Source: CAVTYH01 sp963738835
Lineage (GTDB): Bacteria; Planctomycetota; Planctomycetia; Pirellulales; JADZDJ01
Reading direction: 5' to 3'
Assembly (NCBI GenBank): GCA_963738835.1
Contig: CAVTYH010000009.1
Span: 620,001-684,000 of the forward strand
Length of the DNA stretch: 64,000 nt
A program made the translations under genes and the position numbers. Below, in pieces: positions 39,353 to 50,331 of the stretch; the first letter of the stretch is position 1; each line of letters begins with the position of its first letter. The notes beneath the pieces were generated by a model that saw nothing but the letters and a program-made list of their open reading frames with translations, searched no databases and had not been told where the DNA came from.

Positions 39353-40624
39353 TCACGTCCACAACGATCGATGCAGCCTGCGGCGAACCAGGAAGACTAG
39401 CGCAGGAATCGCCAGTGCCAGGAGGACCAGCGATGCTGGTTCCGGCACGGCGTTCATCGATCCACTTCCGCCGTTGGCCACCAGATCTAAGAGCGGCTGA
39501 ATATCGGCGTTGGTCACGAACCCGTCGCGGTTGAAGTCGCCGATGAGTGCCAGTTGCGGATCGGTGAGATTCTTGGAGGTTTTGTAGGCGGTCAGATCGG
39601 TGAGTGCGGCCAGCATCGCCGAAATGTCGGCGGCGTTCACCAGGCCATCGCGATTGAAGTCTCCCGGGAACACCACGTCGTAACCGATTGTATCCATCAC
39701 GGTAATGTCTCCCGCGGAGGTGGCCAATTCCACGCCCGAGGCGAGGGAAGCGTTGTACGAGTCGAAGGTCATTCCCGCCCAGTCGCTCAGGTCGCCGCCG
39801 CCTGGGCCGTTAAAGGTATTGATGACCGTCGTGCCGCCGTCGATCGAGAAATAGGCGCCGTTTTCCGGCAGGAGATCCGGCACACCGGGCGACGTGTAGC
39901 GGAAGAAATCGATGGCGCCATACTGATACTGTCCCAAGTGGGTGCCAGCTTGCCCCAGGCCGAAACGACCCATGACCTCGGTGATCTCATGACCGGCCAG
40001 GCCAATGAAGTCGACCTTACCGGCGACAGCCCGGTTGTTGGGATCGAAGGTGTAGGAGGCTGTGGCATCGAAGCCGACGGAGCCATCGACGCCCGCCGCA
40101 TTGCCGTTCATAAAACCCAGCGCCTTCGATTGGGCTCGGGACAGTTTGAAAGTGGCGCCACCGGTCGGATCGGTCGCCGGCATGTTGGCGACGCTGGTTA
40201 GGTCCGCCGCCGACTTCGCGTGGCTGATTAAGGCGGTTTTCACGTTGGCAAAGGTGAAAAAGCCCGGTTGACTCGCCTGGCTCTCGCCAAGAAAGCCCGG
40301 CATCAGATTCACACCGTTGACCTCTCCCCACCCCACTTGCAGATTGATGGTGATGGGATTCGAAAAGTTCGTCTCGTAGAACTGGATGGCGTTGTTGAAG
40401 GCCGTGAAGAATCCGGCCGGCGCTGTGGCGGTGCTGGCGTCAAACGTCAGATTGAACGAGAGCGCCTGGGCCGACGGTGGAGTGGGACCGAGCAAGGCCC
40501 CAATGAGGGCGAGCAAGAAAACTAGTGCGACCCGCGAAAACTTGACTTGCCGAACGGCGGCAGCCAACGCCATCGGCAATGAGATGGCCAGGTATGAGTG
40601 ACGACGACTTGAAAAGACCGTCAT
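39353..40624 (-). CDS. NF038122-type metalloprotease with dockerin-like loops and PEP-CTERM
   Basis: 423 residues. Signal segment VALVFLLALIGALLGPTPPSAQA. The protease-like domain (about 45-300) carries the zinc motif HEITEVMGR preceded by FIGLAGHE, and YGAIDFFRYTSPG plus SDWAGMTFDSYNAS, as in the NF038122 family. The third zinc ligand cannot be fixed by eye. Two calcium loops (PGDFNRDGLVNAADI, IGDFNRDGFVTNADI) and VPEPASLVLLALAIPALVF with RRRLHR follow. The paired loops are nearly identical to those of the neighbouring PEP-CTERM protein, so the tail modules seem shared. It converges with that gene. Confidence 0.85.
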   Translation of the reverse strand: MTVFSSRRHSYLAISLPMALAAAVRQVKFSRVALVFLLALIGALLGPTPPSAQALSFNLTFDASTATAPAGFFTAFNNAIQFYETNFSNPITINLQVGWGEVNGVNLMPGFLGESQASQPGFFTFANVKTALISHAKSAADLTSVANMPATDPTGGATFKLSRAQSKALGFMNGNAAGVDGSVGFDATASYTFDPNNRAVAGKVDFIGLAGHEITEVMGRFGLGQAGTHLGQYQYGAIDFFRYTSPGVPDLLPENGAYFSIDGGTTVINTFNGPGGGDLSDWAGMTFDSYNASLASGVELATSAGDITVMDTIGYDVVFPGDFNRDGLVNAADISAMLAALTDLTAYKTSKNLTDPQLALIGDFNRDGFVTNADIQPLLDLVANGGSGSMNAVPEPASLVLLALAIPALVFLVRRRLHRSLWT

Positions 40625-40752
40625 TCGACGAGTGGGTAATGTCTTCCGGCATTATCCCATTTGGGCTGACCCTGGTAACTATTGTAATTACGCGCAATCC
40701 TTAGTGCCTCGCGTGGTGAATTCTTTTTCCCTTTTTTCCCGGCGCGGGGGTG

Positions 40753-40862
40753 GGCCGGACAGTTGTCCGCTCCGGCTCAGCCGCAAGAGGCTCTTGGCCA
40801 GGAGTTGGAAACTTGAGTGAGGTGACGATTCCTCAAAACCTCTTATCGCTACCGCGACCCCG
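40753..40862 (+). repeat. Structured island repeat, copy A
   Basis: Best-preserved copy. Hairpin 1 has outer GCCGGA/TCCGGC arms and inner CGGACA-GT-TGTCCG. The core CAGCCGCAAGAGGCTCTTGG is at 40778, followed by CCAGGAGTTGGAAA and CTACCGCGACCCCGAT. It lies between yifB and the NF038122 gene. Confidence 0.78.
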
Positions 40863-40920
40863 ATACGCCTCCGGCTTGATCGAGGCCACTCGCTTAATTT
40901 GATTGCTCTCATCGCCGATT

Positions 40921-42459
40921 TTACTTCCACAACTGCCGGTCCAGCATGCGGTAGTTGACCGCTTCGCTGAGGTGCATGGAAGTGATGTTTTCGCTGCTGT
41001 CTAAATCGGCGATGGTGCGGGCGACGCGGAGGATTTTGTCGTGGGCACGGGCGGAAAGGCCCAGTTCGGTCATGGTGGAACGCAGCAGGTTCATGCCGGC
41101 GTCGTCTAACTTGCAGTGTTCGCGAATTTGGCGATGGCTCATGTGCGCGTTTTGACGGACGGGGGTTTTGCCGAAGCGGCGACGCTGCATGTTGCGGGCC
41201 TGCGTCACTTGATCGCGCATCTGCTGGCTGGTGGCGCCCGAGGCACTGGCAGTCAGTTCCTTGTACGGCACGGCCGGCACTTCGATGTGAATATCAATGC
41301 GGTCCAAGAGCGGGCCACTGATTTTACTCATGTAGCGTTCGATCTGTGGCAGCGTGCAGTGGCAATCGCGGCGGGGGTCGTTGCGGTAGCCACACGGGCA
41401 CGGATTGAAGGCGGCGATGAGCATGAAGTTGGCCGGGAACGTCGTGCTGTTGAGTGCCCGGCTGATGGTGACGGTGCCGTCTTCCAGCGGCTGACGAAGC
41501 ACTTCGAGCGTGGCGCGGTTGAATTCGGGCAGCTCGTCGAGGAATAAAACGCCGTTGTGCGAAAGTGAAATCTCGCCCGGCGCGGGCACGGTGCCGCCGC
41601 CAACCAGGCCGGCGTTGCTGATGGTGTGGTGCGGCGAACGATGCGGCCGAGTGGCCAACAGCGGCTGGCCCGGCTTCAACAAGCCCATCGCGGAATAAAT
41701 GCGCGTGGTCTCGATCGACTCCGCGGCGGAAAGTTCTGGCAGAATGGTCGGCACGCGTTTGGCCAGCATTGTTTTGCCGGAACCCGGCGGGCCGATCATC
41801 AGCAAATTGTGCCCACCAGCGGCGGCAAGGGTGATGGCGCGTTTGGCCATTTCCTGACCGCGGACATCGGCGAAGTCTAAATCGTACGCAGCATACTGTT
41901 GGAACCATTGATCGAGCCGCGGCGGCGTGGGTTCAATCTCGATCTGGCCGGCGAAAAACGCCACGGCCTGCGCCAGGCTGGAAACCGCAATGACTTCGAT
42001 TTGCTCGACCACCGCGGCTTCGGCGGCGCTGTCGGTCGGCACCACGATGCCGCGGAGTTTCTTTTGCTGGGCGGCCGACATCGCCATCGACAGCGCGCCT
42101 TTGGTCGGCCGGGTTGCGCCATCGAGCGCAAGTTCACCGACAACCGCGTATTTATCGAACAGCTCTGAAGCCAGTTGCCCGCTGCCGGCGAGCATGCCGA
42201 GCGAAATCGGCAAATCGAACGACGCGGCATTCTTCGGTAATTCTGCGGGGGCGAGATTGATGACGATTTTGTCTTGCGGCCGCATGAAGCCGCTGTTGAC
42301 CATGGCCCGTTCGACCCGATGCGTGCTTTCCTTGACCGCCGCTTCCGGCAAACCAACGAGCACGGTTTTGGGGAGTGCGCCAGGCGACACATCGACTTCC
42401 ACTTCCACCGGCACCGCATCGATGCCCAACAGCGAAAACGTGTGCAGCTTGGCGAGCAT
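40921..42459 (-). CDS. YifB/ComM-family Mg-chelatase-like AAA ATPase
   Basis: 512 residues, complete. The N-terminal Lon-like domain (LAKLHTFSLLGIDAVPVEVE, TVLVGLPEAAVKES) precedes the AAA core with Walker A GPPGSGKTM (~222), Walker B LFLDELPEF and a zinc-like cluster FNPCPCGYRNDPRRDCHC. The C-terminal Mg-chelatase segment is GLSARAHDKILRVARTIADL. Homologues (ComM) are helicases that help branch migration during natural transformation. The stand-alone position gives no further hint. Confidence 0.95.
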   Translation of the reverse strand: MLAKLHTFSLLGIDAVPVEVEVDVSPGALPKTVLVGLPEAAVKESTHRVERAMVNSGFMRPQDKIVINLAPAELPKNAASFDLPISLGMLAGSGQLASELFDKYAVVGELALDGATRPTKGALSMAMSAAQQKKLRGIVVPTDSAAEAAVVEQIEVIAVSSLAQAVAFFAGQIEIEPTPPRLDQWFQQYAAYDLDFADVRGQEMAKRAITLAAAGGHNLLMIGPPGSGKTMLAKRVPTILPELSAAESIETTRIYSAMGLLKPGQPLLATRPHRSPHHTISNAGLVGGGTVPAPGEISLSHNGVLFLDELPEFNRATLEVLRQPLEDGTVTISRALNSTTFPANFMLIAAFNPCPCGYRNDPRRDCHCTLPQIERYMSKISGPLLDRIDIHIEVPAVPYKELTASASGATSQQMRDQVTQARNMQRRRFGKTPVRQNAHMSHRQIREHCKLDDAGMNLLRSTMTELGLSARAHDKILRVARTIADLDSSENITSMHLSEAVNYRMLDRQLWK

Positions 42460-42658
42460 GGACGGGTGACTTTGAGGGCGATAAAAAGTCGCTAGATGGC
42501 ACGATCTGAACAGGCGTCGATATTCGCCGCATTATTGTGACTTGAGCGGCAGACACCCGCAAGCGGGGAGGCAGAGATCTCGCTTTTCGCAGACGTCGAT
42601 TGTCAGGTACAATGAAACTTGCGGTGTACGCCATCAGCCTCATTTGCGGAGGAACATC

Positions 42659-42892
42659 ATGTCGCCTCAACTCGATTATTTGACCACCGAAGCCCTAGCG
42701 CTGCCGCCGGAAGACCGATTGACGCTAGCCCAGCGGCTATGGCAAAGCGTTGGTCGTTGGGTGGAAGACGACGAAATTGATCCAGAGCTTATCGCGGAGA
42801 TTGAACGGCGCGAAGCGGAAATCGAATCTGGGGCAGTCAAGCCTATTCCTTATGACCAAGCCATGCGGGAGATTCGTGAATCGCTGAAATGA
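42659..42892 (+). CDS. Addiction-module antitoxin (TIGR02574-like)
   Basis: 77 residues from the ATG at 42659, which has GCGGAGGA upstream; the longer frame is not needed. The sequence LALPPEDRLTLAQRLWQSV followed by an acidic helix (DDEIDPELIAEIERREAEIE) and KPIPYDQAMREIRESL is typical of addiction-module component proteins. It overlaps the toxin gene by four bases (ATGA), so the two are translationally coupled. It should bind and block the toxin and repress the operon. Confidence 0.88.
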   Translation: MSPQLDYLTTEALALPPEDRLTLAQRLWQSVGRWVEDDEIDPELIAEIERREAEIESGAVKPIPYDQAMREIRESLK

Positions 42893-43182
42893 ACCTCGAA
42901 ATCATTCCGCTAGCCCAGCGAGACATCGCCGAGGTGGCGTACTATTACAACGAACAGCAACCCGGTCTGGATCAAGACTTTTTGCAAGAAGTTGATGCAA
43001 CCGTTGAGCAGATTTGCAGCGGGCCTCTTCGCTTTGAGCAAGTGAAACCCGGCATTCGTCGCTGCCTCCTGAATCGCTTTCCCTACGGCATCTATTTTCG
43101 CATGCCGGATGAGAACACGGTGCGGATTATCGTCGTGCGGCATCACAGCCGACGACCAGGCTTCAGACTGTGGCGGACTTAG
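42889..43182 (+). CDS. RelE/ParE-family toxin
   Basis: 97 residues. LAQRDIAEVAYYYNEQQPGL, VEQICSGPLRFEQVKPGIRRC, FPYGIYFRM and VVRHHSRRPG are the usual ParE/RelE landmarks. It is the partner of the small antitoxin with which it overlaps. ParE-like toxins poison gyrase and RelE-like ones cut mRNA; the lack of a clear basic catalytic set means I cannot choose. Confidence 0.9.
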   Translation: MNLEIIPLAQRDIAEVAYYYNEQQPGLDQDFLQEVDATVEQICSGPLRFEQVKPGIRRCLLNRFPYGIYFRMPDENTVRIIVVRHHSRRPGFRLWRT

Positions 43183-43191
43183 CCAGCCGCG

Positions 43192-43653
43192 TTATGCTTC
43201 GTCGGATGCCTTCAGCCACGGAGCAATCGTCGGCGTGTAAGCACAGATTTCGGCGTCGGTGAAATACAGAGCGATTTCTCGCTGCGCGGCTTCCGGGCCG
43301 TCTGAGGCGTGGACTAGGTTCATTTGCCGGCTGGAGCTGAAGTCGCCGCGGATGGTGCCGGCGGGGGCTTTCAGGCCGCTGGTGGGTCCCAAAATTTCGC
43401 GGACGACGCGGATCGCTTCCAGCCCCTCAATAATGGCCGCGATCACCGGGCCGCCTGTGATGAACTTTTCCAGCGCCGGATAGAACGGCTTGCTCACATG
43501 TTCGGCGTAATGCTTTTTCGACAGCTCCGGCGTCACGCCGAGCATTTTCATGGCGATGATGTTCAGTCCCTTGTCTTCGAAGCGGGCCAGAATCCGGCCG
43601 GCAAGGCGGCGCTGCACACAATCGGGCTTCAATAGGATGAATGTTCGTTCCAT
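43192..43653 (-). CDS. ndk: Nucleoside diphosphate kinase
   Basis: 153 residues from the ATG at 43653, with GAGGA upstream; the longer frame to 43713 has no ribosome site. It balances NTP and dNTP pools by phosphate transfer through a histidine. ERTFILLKPDCVQRRLAG, the KPFYPALEKFITGGPV stretch and the active site NLVHASDGPEAAQREI are all intact. Cytoplasmic housekeeping enzyme, monocistronic here. It converges with the toxin gene with only nine bases between stops. Confidence 0.96.
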   Translation of the reverse strand: MERTFILLKPDCVQRRLAGRILARFEDKGLNIIAMKMLGVTPELSKKHYAEHVSKPFYPALEKFITGGPVIAAIIEGLEAIRVVREILGPTSGLKAPAGTIRGDFSSSRQMNLVHASDGPEAAQREIALYFTDAEICAYTPTIAPWLKASDEA

Positions 43654-43794
43654 GGTTTTCCTCGTAGGGTCCGTAAAGGTCGGGATTTTAGAAGATCGGC
43701 TTGCATCTCTCAAGCGGCAGCAGTGGTAGCACTCTGCGTTAACTCGTTACCGATATTGACCCTTGCGGCGGTGTCTCGTACTCTTCCGCCCGCC

Positions 43795-45003
43795 ATGCTA
43801 GGCCGACTTACGCTCATTTTCTGTTGGTTTGTCCTGCTATTGCTCCGATCTTGTTTCGTTCGGGCCGAAGAATTCCCGGCCGGAACTGCGGAGCCAACGG
43901 CTGCGCCGCGCCAAATGTTGGTGCTCCGCAATGGCGAGGTCATTTCGGGCGAAGTTCATCGCCAAGACGATCGCTATGAGGTGGTTGGCAACGACAGCGA
44001 AGTTGCACTGCCGGTGCGCGACGTCGATTTTATGTGCCATTCGCTGGACGAAGCCTACCGCGTGCAGCAGGGTCGGACGGTTGCCGGGCACATTGAAGAT
44101 CATTTGAATCTGGCCGAATGGTGCTTACGCCACGATCTGACCGGTTACGCGGCCGCTGAGATTGCCGCGGCGATGGAGATTGATCCGCAGAATCGGCGGC
44201 TCGTGCTGCTCGATCGTCGGTTGCGGCTCTCCATCGAGGAAGCCGCCCGTCCAAAGGTTGCCGCGACCGGCCACACCAAGTCTGCGCTACCCGCGACGGC
44301 CGAAGAGCTGGAGCGAATGGTGCGCTCGCTGCCGAGCGGAACCGCTGAAACGTTTACCGCCACAATTCAGCCAATGCTGCTGAATTATTGCGCTACGGCC
44401 GGTTGTCATGGTCCCAATGCCTCATCGAAGTACACCTTGTTGCGGCCAGCACTTGGAAAATTGCCGCTGGTGCGCGTGAACCAAAGGAATCTGTACAACA
44501 CGTTGCAGTGGATCAATCACGACAAGCCGGCCGAAAGCAAGCTGCTAAAGGCGGCCGCCGAACCGCACGGGCTGGCGGGGACTACGCCGAACGGTGTGCT
44601 CGACTCGACGAAGAATCAAGAATTAATCGCCTGGGTATTGCAGGTCGGGCAAGGTGTGAAATCCACGCCGATCAGCAACTCGTCGGTGCTTGCAGGCGAA
44701 CAAGTGCCGACGAAATCGCGCAGTATTTTGGCCACGCCGTACAGCCCCCCGGGAAGCATTGGCAGCGCGGTGACACCGATAGCGCCAATCAATCCAAAGA
44801 CCGTCTTAACGCCGCCAACGCGGATCGTGCCTTCCAGCCGCACCAGTGCACCGCCAACGAAATTGCACAAGTCGCCGGTGTCGGCCGCGCAGTCCGATCA
44901 ATTAACTGCCCCAGCACAGGCAGCCGTTCCCGAGCGGCCAATCGTCACGCCGGCATCGACCAACGGCGACGAGATTCCCAACGCCAACGAAGTGCTACCT
45001 TAG
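43795..45003 (+). CDS. Exported protein with CX4CH heme-like motif
   Basis: 402 residues from the ATG at 43795, which begins a signal peptide (LTLIFCWFVLLLLRSCFVRAEE). Residues ~35-90 (LVLRNGEVISGEVHRQDD) look like a short beta domain. Around residue 195-245, IQPMLLNYCATAGCHGPNAS resembles the cytochrome-like segment of planctomycete proteins, but the spacing is C-x4-C-H, not C-x2-C-H, so heme attachment is uncertain. The C-terminal ~120 residues are a P/T/S-rich low-complexity tail. It is divergent from ndk. Confidence 0.6.
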   Translation: MLGRLTLIFCWFVLLLLRSCFVRAEEFPAGTAEPTAAPRQMLVLRNGEVISGEVHRQDDRYEVVGNDSEVALPVRDVDFMCHSLDEAYRVQQGRTVAGHIEDHLNLAEWCLRHDLTGYAAAEIAAAMEIDPQNRRLVLLDRRLRLSIEEAARPKVAATGHTKSALPATAEELERMVRSLPSGTAETFTATIQPMLLNYCATAGCHGPNASSKYTLLRPALGKLPLVRVNQRNLYNTLQWINHDKPAESKLLKAAAEPHGLAGTTPNGVLDSTKNQELIAWVLQVGQGVKSTPISNSSVLAGEQVPTKSRSILATPYSPPGSIGSAVTPIAPINPKTVLTPPTRIVPSSRTSAPPTKLHKSPVSAAQSDQLTAPAQAAVPERPIVTPASTNGDEIPNANEVLP

Positions 45004-45047
45004 TGCATTTGCGGTTGACGCGCCAGACGGTGGCAGCAGAATCATTG

Positions 45048-45482
45048 CTAAGCGAGCGACACTTCACCGCGAGCAACCGCTTCCAGAAAGCGCACGTTGC
45101 TTTCTAATTGATTGGGCAATGTGGCCAAGTCGCTCAGCGTCAGCCAATGCACCGACTCGACCTCCATCGGGTTGGGCACGATGGAACTTGGATCGTCAAG
45201 CTCAGCGCTCCACCAGGCGAGGTGAACACGCCATGACGACACGTACTCCCATAACCGCCGCATTGGCTTGACCGTGCAACCAAGCTCTTCTTGCAATTCG
45301 CGAACGAGCGCCTGTGGTTCCGTTTCGCCGGCCTCGATCCCTCCGCCTGGAAAACAATACATGCCGGGAGCCAGAACCTGTTGAGACCGCTTGATGATCA
45401 GTAAACGATCTTCACGGAAAATAACAGCGACGGCGCCCCAACGGACGATTTCGGGCTCCGGAGCACTTGGTTTATTGGACAT
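45048..45482 (-). CDS. Nudix hydrolase
   Basis: 144 residues. The Nudix box GGGIEAGETEPQALVREL followed by QEELGC matches G-x5-E-x7-R-E-x2-E-E-x-G. RWGAVAVIFREDRLLIIKRS before and LPNQLESNVRFLEAVARG after complete the fold. These enzymes hydrolyse nucleoside diphosphates linked to another group; NUDIX subtypes cannot be distinguished by eye. Confidence 0.9.
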   Translation of the reverse strand: MSNKPSAPEPEIVRWGAVAVIFREDRLLIIKRSQQVLAPGMYCFPGGGIEAGETEPQALVRELQEELGCTVKPMRRLWEYVSSWRVHLAWWSAELDDPSSIVPNPMEVESVHWLTLSDLATLPNQLESNVRFLEAVARGEVSLA

Positions 45483-45657
45483 TCCGAAAAATGGGCCGAA
45501 TTTGCCGGCGTTCTCAAACCGCGTTGAATGCCTCAGCTTAGGATGTTCGTTGGACTAATGCGCTAGTGGATGCGATATTAGAAGTTGATGCTGAAATGAA
45601 AGCTAGAATTGACAGGTTACTCTGGCGAAACGTTTAGCGAAACGCCGGTCCACGATT

Positions 45658-46365
45658 ATGAATGCTGCTGCCCACATTTTTGAACACGCTCCTGGCCCTC
45701 CGGCGATTGGTCAGTCGCAACGACGGACGGCGTGTTGTTTCGTCGCGATTTGCAGCCTCGCGTTTTTGGCTTTCAGTCTGACGGGATGTGGCGGGGCCAA
45801 AGACGCTTCGGTCGCTGCCGATGAAGCATCTGATAAATCGGACGTCAATAATTCATCCACAGTTAGCAATTCACCAAAATCCGGGAGCGACACCGATAAA
45901 TCATCAGCGCCGGCCGCACAACAACAAAATCAAAACTCGCAACGAACGCTTGTCCGAGAAGATGTCTTCACGATATTCTTTCCTGACAAGAAGGTTTATA
46001 AACGCCGCGAAATCAAATTGTATAGCGACGATTCAAAGGTGAACCACGGCCTCTATACCAGTTACTATCGCAACGGCCAAAAATTCGAAGAAGGCCGGTA
46101 TGTGGACGGCGTCAAGCAAGGCCCCTGGCACGTGTTTTACGACAACGGCCAGGAGGCCCGAGTTGAAAACTATGTCGACGGCAAATTGGATGGAAGTTGG
46201 ACCAAGTTCAATGAAAAAGGGGTGCGCGAAGAAGAAGTGAGTTTCAAAGCCGGCAAGCGAAATGGTCGCTGGGTCTACTACCAGCCCGACGGAAAGGAAG
46301 TTAAGACCCAAGAGGAATACCAAGACGGAAAACCGGTCAAACCAGCGGGCGGCAAAGGAAGCTAA
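45658..46365 (+). CDS. MORN-repeat (YwqK-like) lipoprotein
   Basis: 235 residues with a type II signal: hydrophobic CFVAICSLAFLAFSLTGC with lipobox LTGC at ~43. An S/D/Q-rich linker is followed by MORN-variant repeats (HGLYTSYYRNGQKFEEGRY, QGPWHVFYDNGQEARVENY, DGSWTKFNEKG, NGRWVYYQPDGKEV). Same repeat family as the gene at 242-1625, but shorter and intact. Probable envelope protein of unknown function. Confidence 0.82.
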   Translation: MNAAAHIFEHAPGPPAIGQSQRRTACCFVAICSLAFLAFSLTGCGGAKDASVAADEASDKSDVNNSSTVSNSPKSGSDTDKSSAPAAQQQNQNSQRTLVREDVFTIFFPDKKVYKRREIKLYSDDSKVNHGLYTSYYRNGQKFEEGRYVDGVKQGPWHVFYDNGQEARVENYVDGKLDGSWTKFNEKGVREEEVSFKAGKRNGRWVYYQPDGKEVKTQEEYQDGKPVKPAGGKGS

Positions 46366-46540
46366 AATGTGCCGCTGCGGTTGTGGCCAGAGGGCGGATC
46401 GATTGAATTGACGCTCAAAAACTCCAATAGGCCGGCGACAACTTCTCCGCGGCAGGCCGAAATTAGCGGTCGAATTATCTCACCCAGCGGGATAGAATTC
46501 GGCAGGTCATCGTTTTGCCTGTCAGCCTGAAAGGAATTGG

Positions 46541-48642
<2,102 letters not shown>

Positions 48643-48708
48643 CCGGTCGGCGTTCGGCGTTCGGAATCGGCGACATCTCATTTCTCACACCGCCACTAAT
48701 CTTTAATC

Positions 48709-49020
48709 ATGCTAGCGCACACCGTTTTCTTTTCACTTAACGACCCCACACCGGAAAATCGGCGGAAGCTGGTCGAGGCTTGCCACAAATACTTGACCAA
48801 TCATCCCGGCGCCGTGTTTTATGCGGCGGGCCTGTGCTCAACTTATGAACGCGAAGTGAACGATCGCAATTACGACGTGGCACTGCACGTGGTGTTCGAA
48901 GACCATGCTGCTCACGATGCTTATCAAGTGGCGCCGCGACACCGGCAATTCGTCGACGAGTGCAAAGCAATGTGGAAAAAGGTCCGTGTGTTCGACGCCG
49001 ATGTTGCTGCTCCTGCCTGA
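48709..49020 (+). CDS. Dabb-family stress-responsive A/B-barrel protein
   Basis: 103 residues. LAHTVFFSLNDPTPENRRKL, then AGLCSTYEREVNDRNYDVALHV and FEDHAAHDAYQVAPRHRQFV are the Dabb ferredoxin-like barrel motif. Members form dimers; some act in polyketide cyclisation or stress response. It is 66 bases downstream of ftsH and probably in the same transcript. Confidence 0.88.
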   Translation: MLAHTVFFSLNDPTPENRRKLVEACHKYLTNHPGAVFYAAGLCSTYEREVNDRNYDVALHVVFEDHAAHDAYQVAPRHRQFVDECKAMWKKVRVFDADVAAPA

Positions 49021-49211
49021 TAGCGGCGCCAGCAAAACGCCGAAGCGACCTCGCATCTCGCCGTGCTAGCAATAACCTGGGCGATTTGCCTCGATTCTAG
49101 CACTTTATGGCGAATTTAACGGCCGACCGATTAACTCCCGCAATCGGCATCTTCCGATGATAGCGATAGACTTTTCTACGCCCATCTCTTCTTGCTGCCG
49201 GAAAAACACGT

Positions 49212-50294
49212 ATGTTTCTGCGACGGTCCGGCATCGCTGGATTGGGCGTCATCTTGCTGTGCGCTGGCTGTCGTCATGCGCCGTTGGTGGCGTCGTCGGC
49301 GCTTCCTGGCCCGGCATTGGCCGCCGTACCGCAAACGAGTTCCACGCCCAGCGATTCTTATCCGTCGGCCATCTCACCTTCGATCGCGGCGCAACCGGCG
49401 GCCTATGCAGCGCCGGCGGCCGGTCCCAGTTTGAGCGCTCTTCCAACGCCGATGGAAATCCAGCCCGAGGCAATTTCAGTCGGTGAACCTGCTGCGGTAA
49501 CCGATCCCAACGCCCCGACATGGCCCGCGCCTTCAGTGGCCGAGAACTATTGCCGGCCCTCGTTTGGCGAACACTTTCGCGGCGATGCTGGCATTCTTTG
49601 GCATCAAACAGTCGCCGATTACAAGAATTTTTATCGCTGGAAAAATCTCAGCGTGCTAGCTGTTGGCTTTGGCGTTGGCGCCATCGGCGCGAACACCGAG
49701 CTCGATCAGCACATTCGCAATTGGTATCAGAAGAGCGTCCGCAGTAATTCCAGCGACAACGTAGCCAAGGTCGCCAAAATGTTCGGCGAAGGCGCTTACG
49801 AAGCACCTGCCGCCGTGGCTGCCTGGCTCGTCGGTGAAACGTGCTACGATACTCGCCTGGGCGACGTCATCGGCGAGTGGGGCGATCGCGAACTTCGCAG
49901 TCTCTTCGTCGGCACGCCGGCGTTGCTCTTCATGCAGTACGCAACCGGTGCGTCACGGCCCGGCGAAACCACTGCCGAAAGCCGGTGGAAGCCCTTCACC
50001 GACAACAACGGCGTCAGCGGCCATGCCTTCATGGGTGCCCTGCCCTTCATCAACGCGGCCAAGATGACCGATGAAGTGCCATTGAAAATTGGCTTCTACG
50101 CCTGTTCGGCCTTCGCCGGCTGGTCACGCATCAACGACGATGCCCATTACACATCGCAAGTGTTCTTGGGTTGGTGGATGGCCTACTGGACTGCCACCTG
50201 CATCGATCTGACCGACCATCAAGAGCACAGTTGGCAGATCACGCCGCTGCCCATGGTCGATGGCGCCGGCATGGCCATTACCTACCAATACTGA
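49212..50294 (+). CDS. PAP2-like lipoprotein
   Basis: 360 residues with lipobox LLCAGC (~20). An A/P/S-rich linker (to ~110) leads to a domain resembling PAP2 phosphatases: GASRP, NGVSGHAFMGALPF and AGWSRINDDAHYTSQVFLGWW stand for motifs 1-3. The final aspartate of motif 3 is a glutamine (H-Y-T-S-Q), so activity may differ. Short hydrophobic stretches (LSVLAVGFGVGAIG) suggest membrane contact. The role is likely in lipid phosphate hydrolysis at the envelope. Confidence 0.7.
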   Translation: MFLRRSGIAGLGVILLCAGCRHAPLVASSALPGPALAAVPQTSSTPSDSYPSAISPSIAAQPAAYAAPAAGPSLSALPTPMEIQPEAISVGEPAAVTDPNAPTWPAPSVAENYCRPSFGEHFRGDAGILWHQTVADYKNFYRWKNLSVLAVGFGVGAIGANTELDQHIRNWYQKSVRSNSSDNVAKVAKMFGEGAYEAPAAVAAWLVGETCYDTRLGDVIGEWGDRELRSLFVGTPALLFMQYATGASRPGETTAESRWKPFTDNNGVSGHAFMGALPFINAAKMTDEVPLKIGFYACSAFAGWSRINDDAHYTSQVFLGWWMAYWTATCIDLTDHQEHSWQITPLPMVDGAGMAITYQY

Positions 50295-50331
50295 CAGCCG
50301 TTTAGGGTTCAGCGAATTCGAGGCCGCTTGC

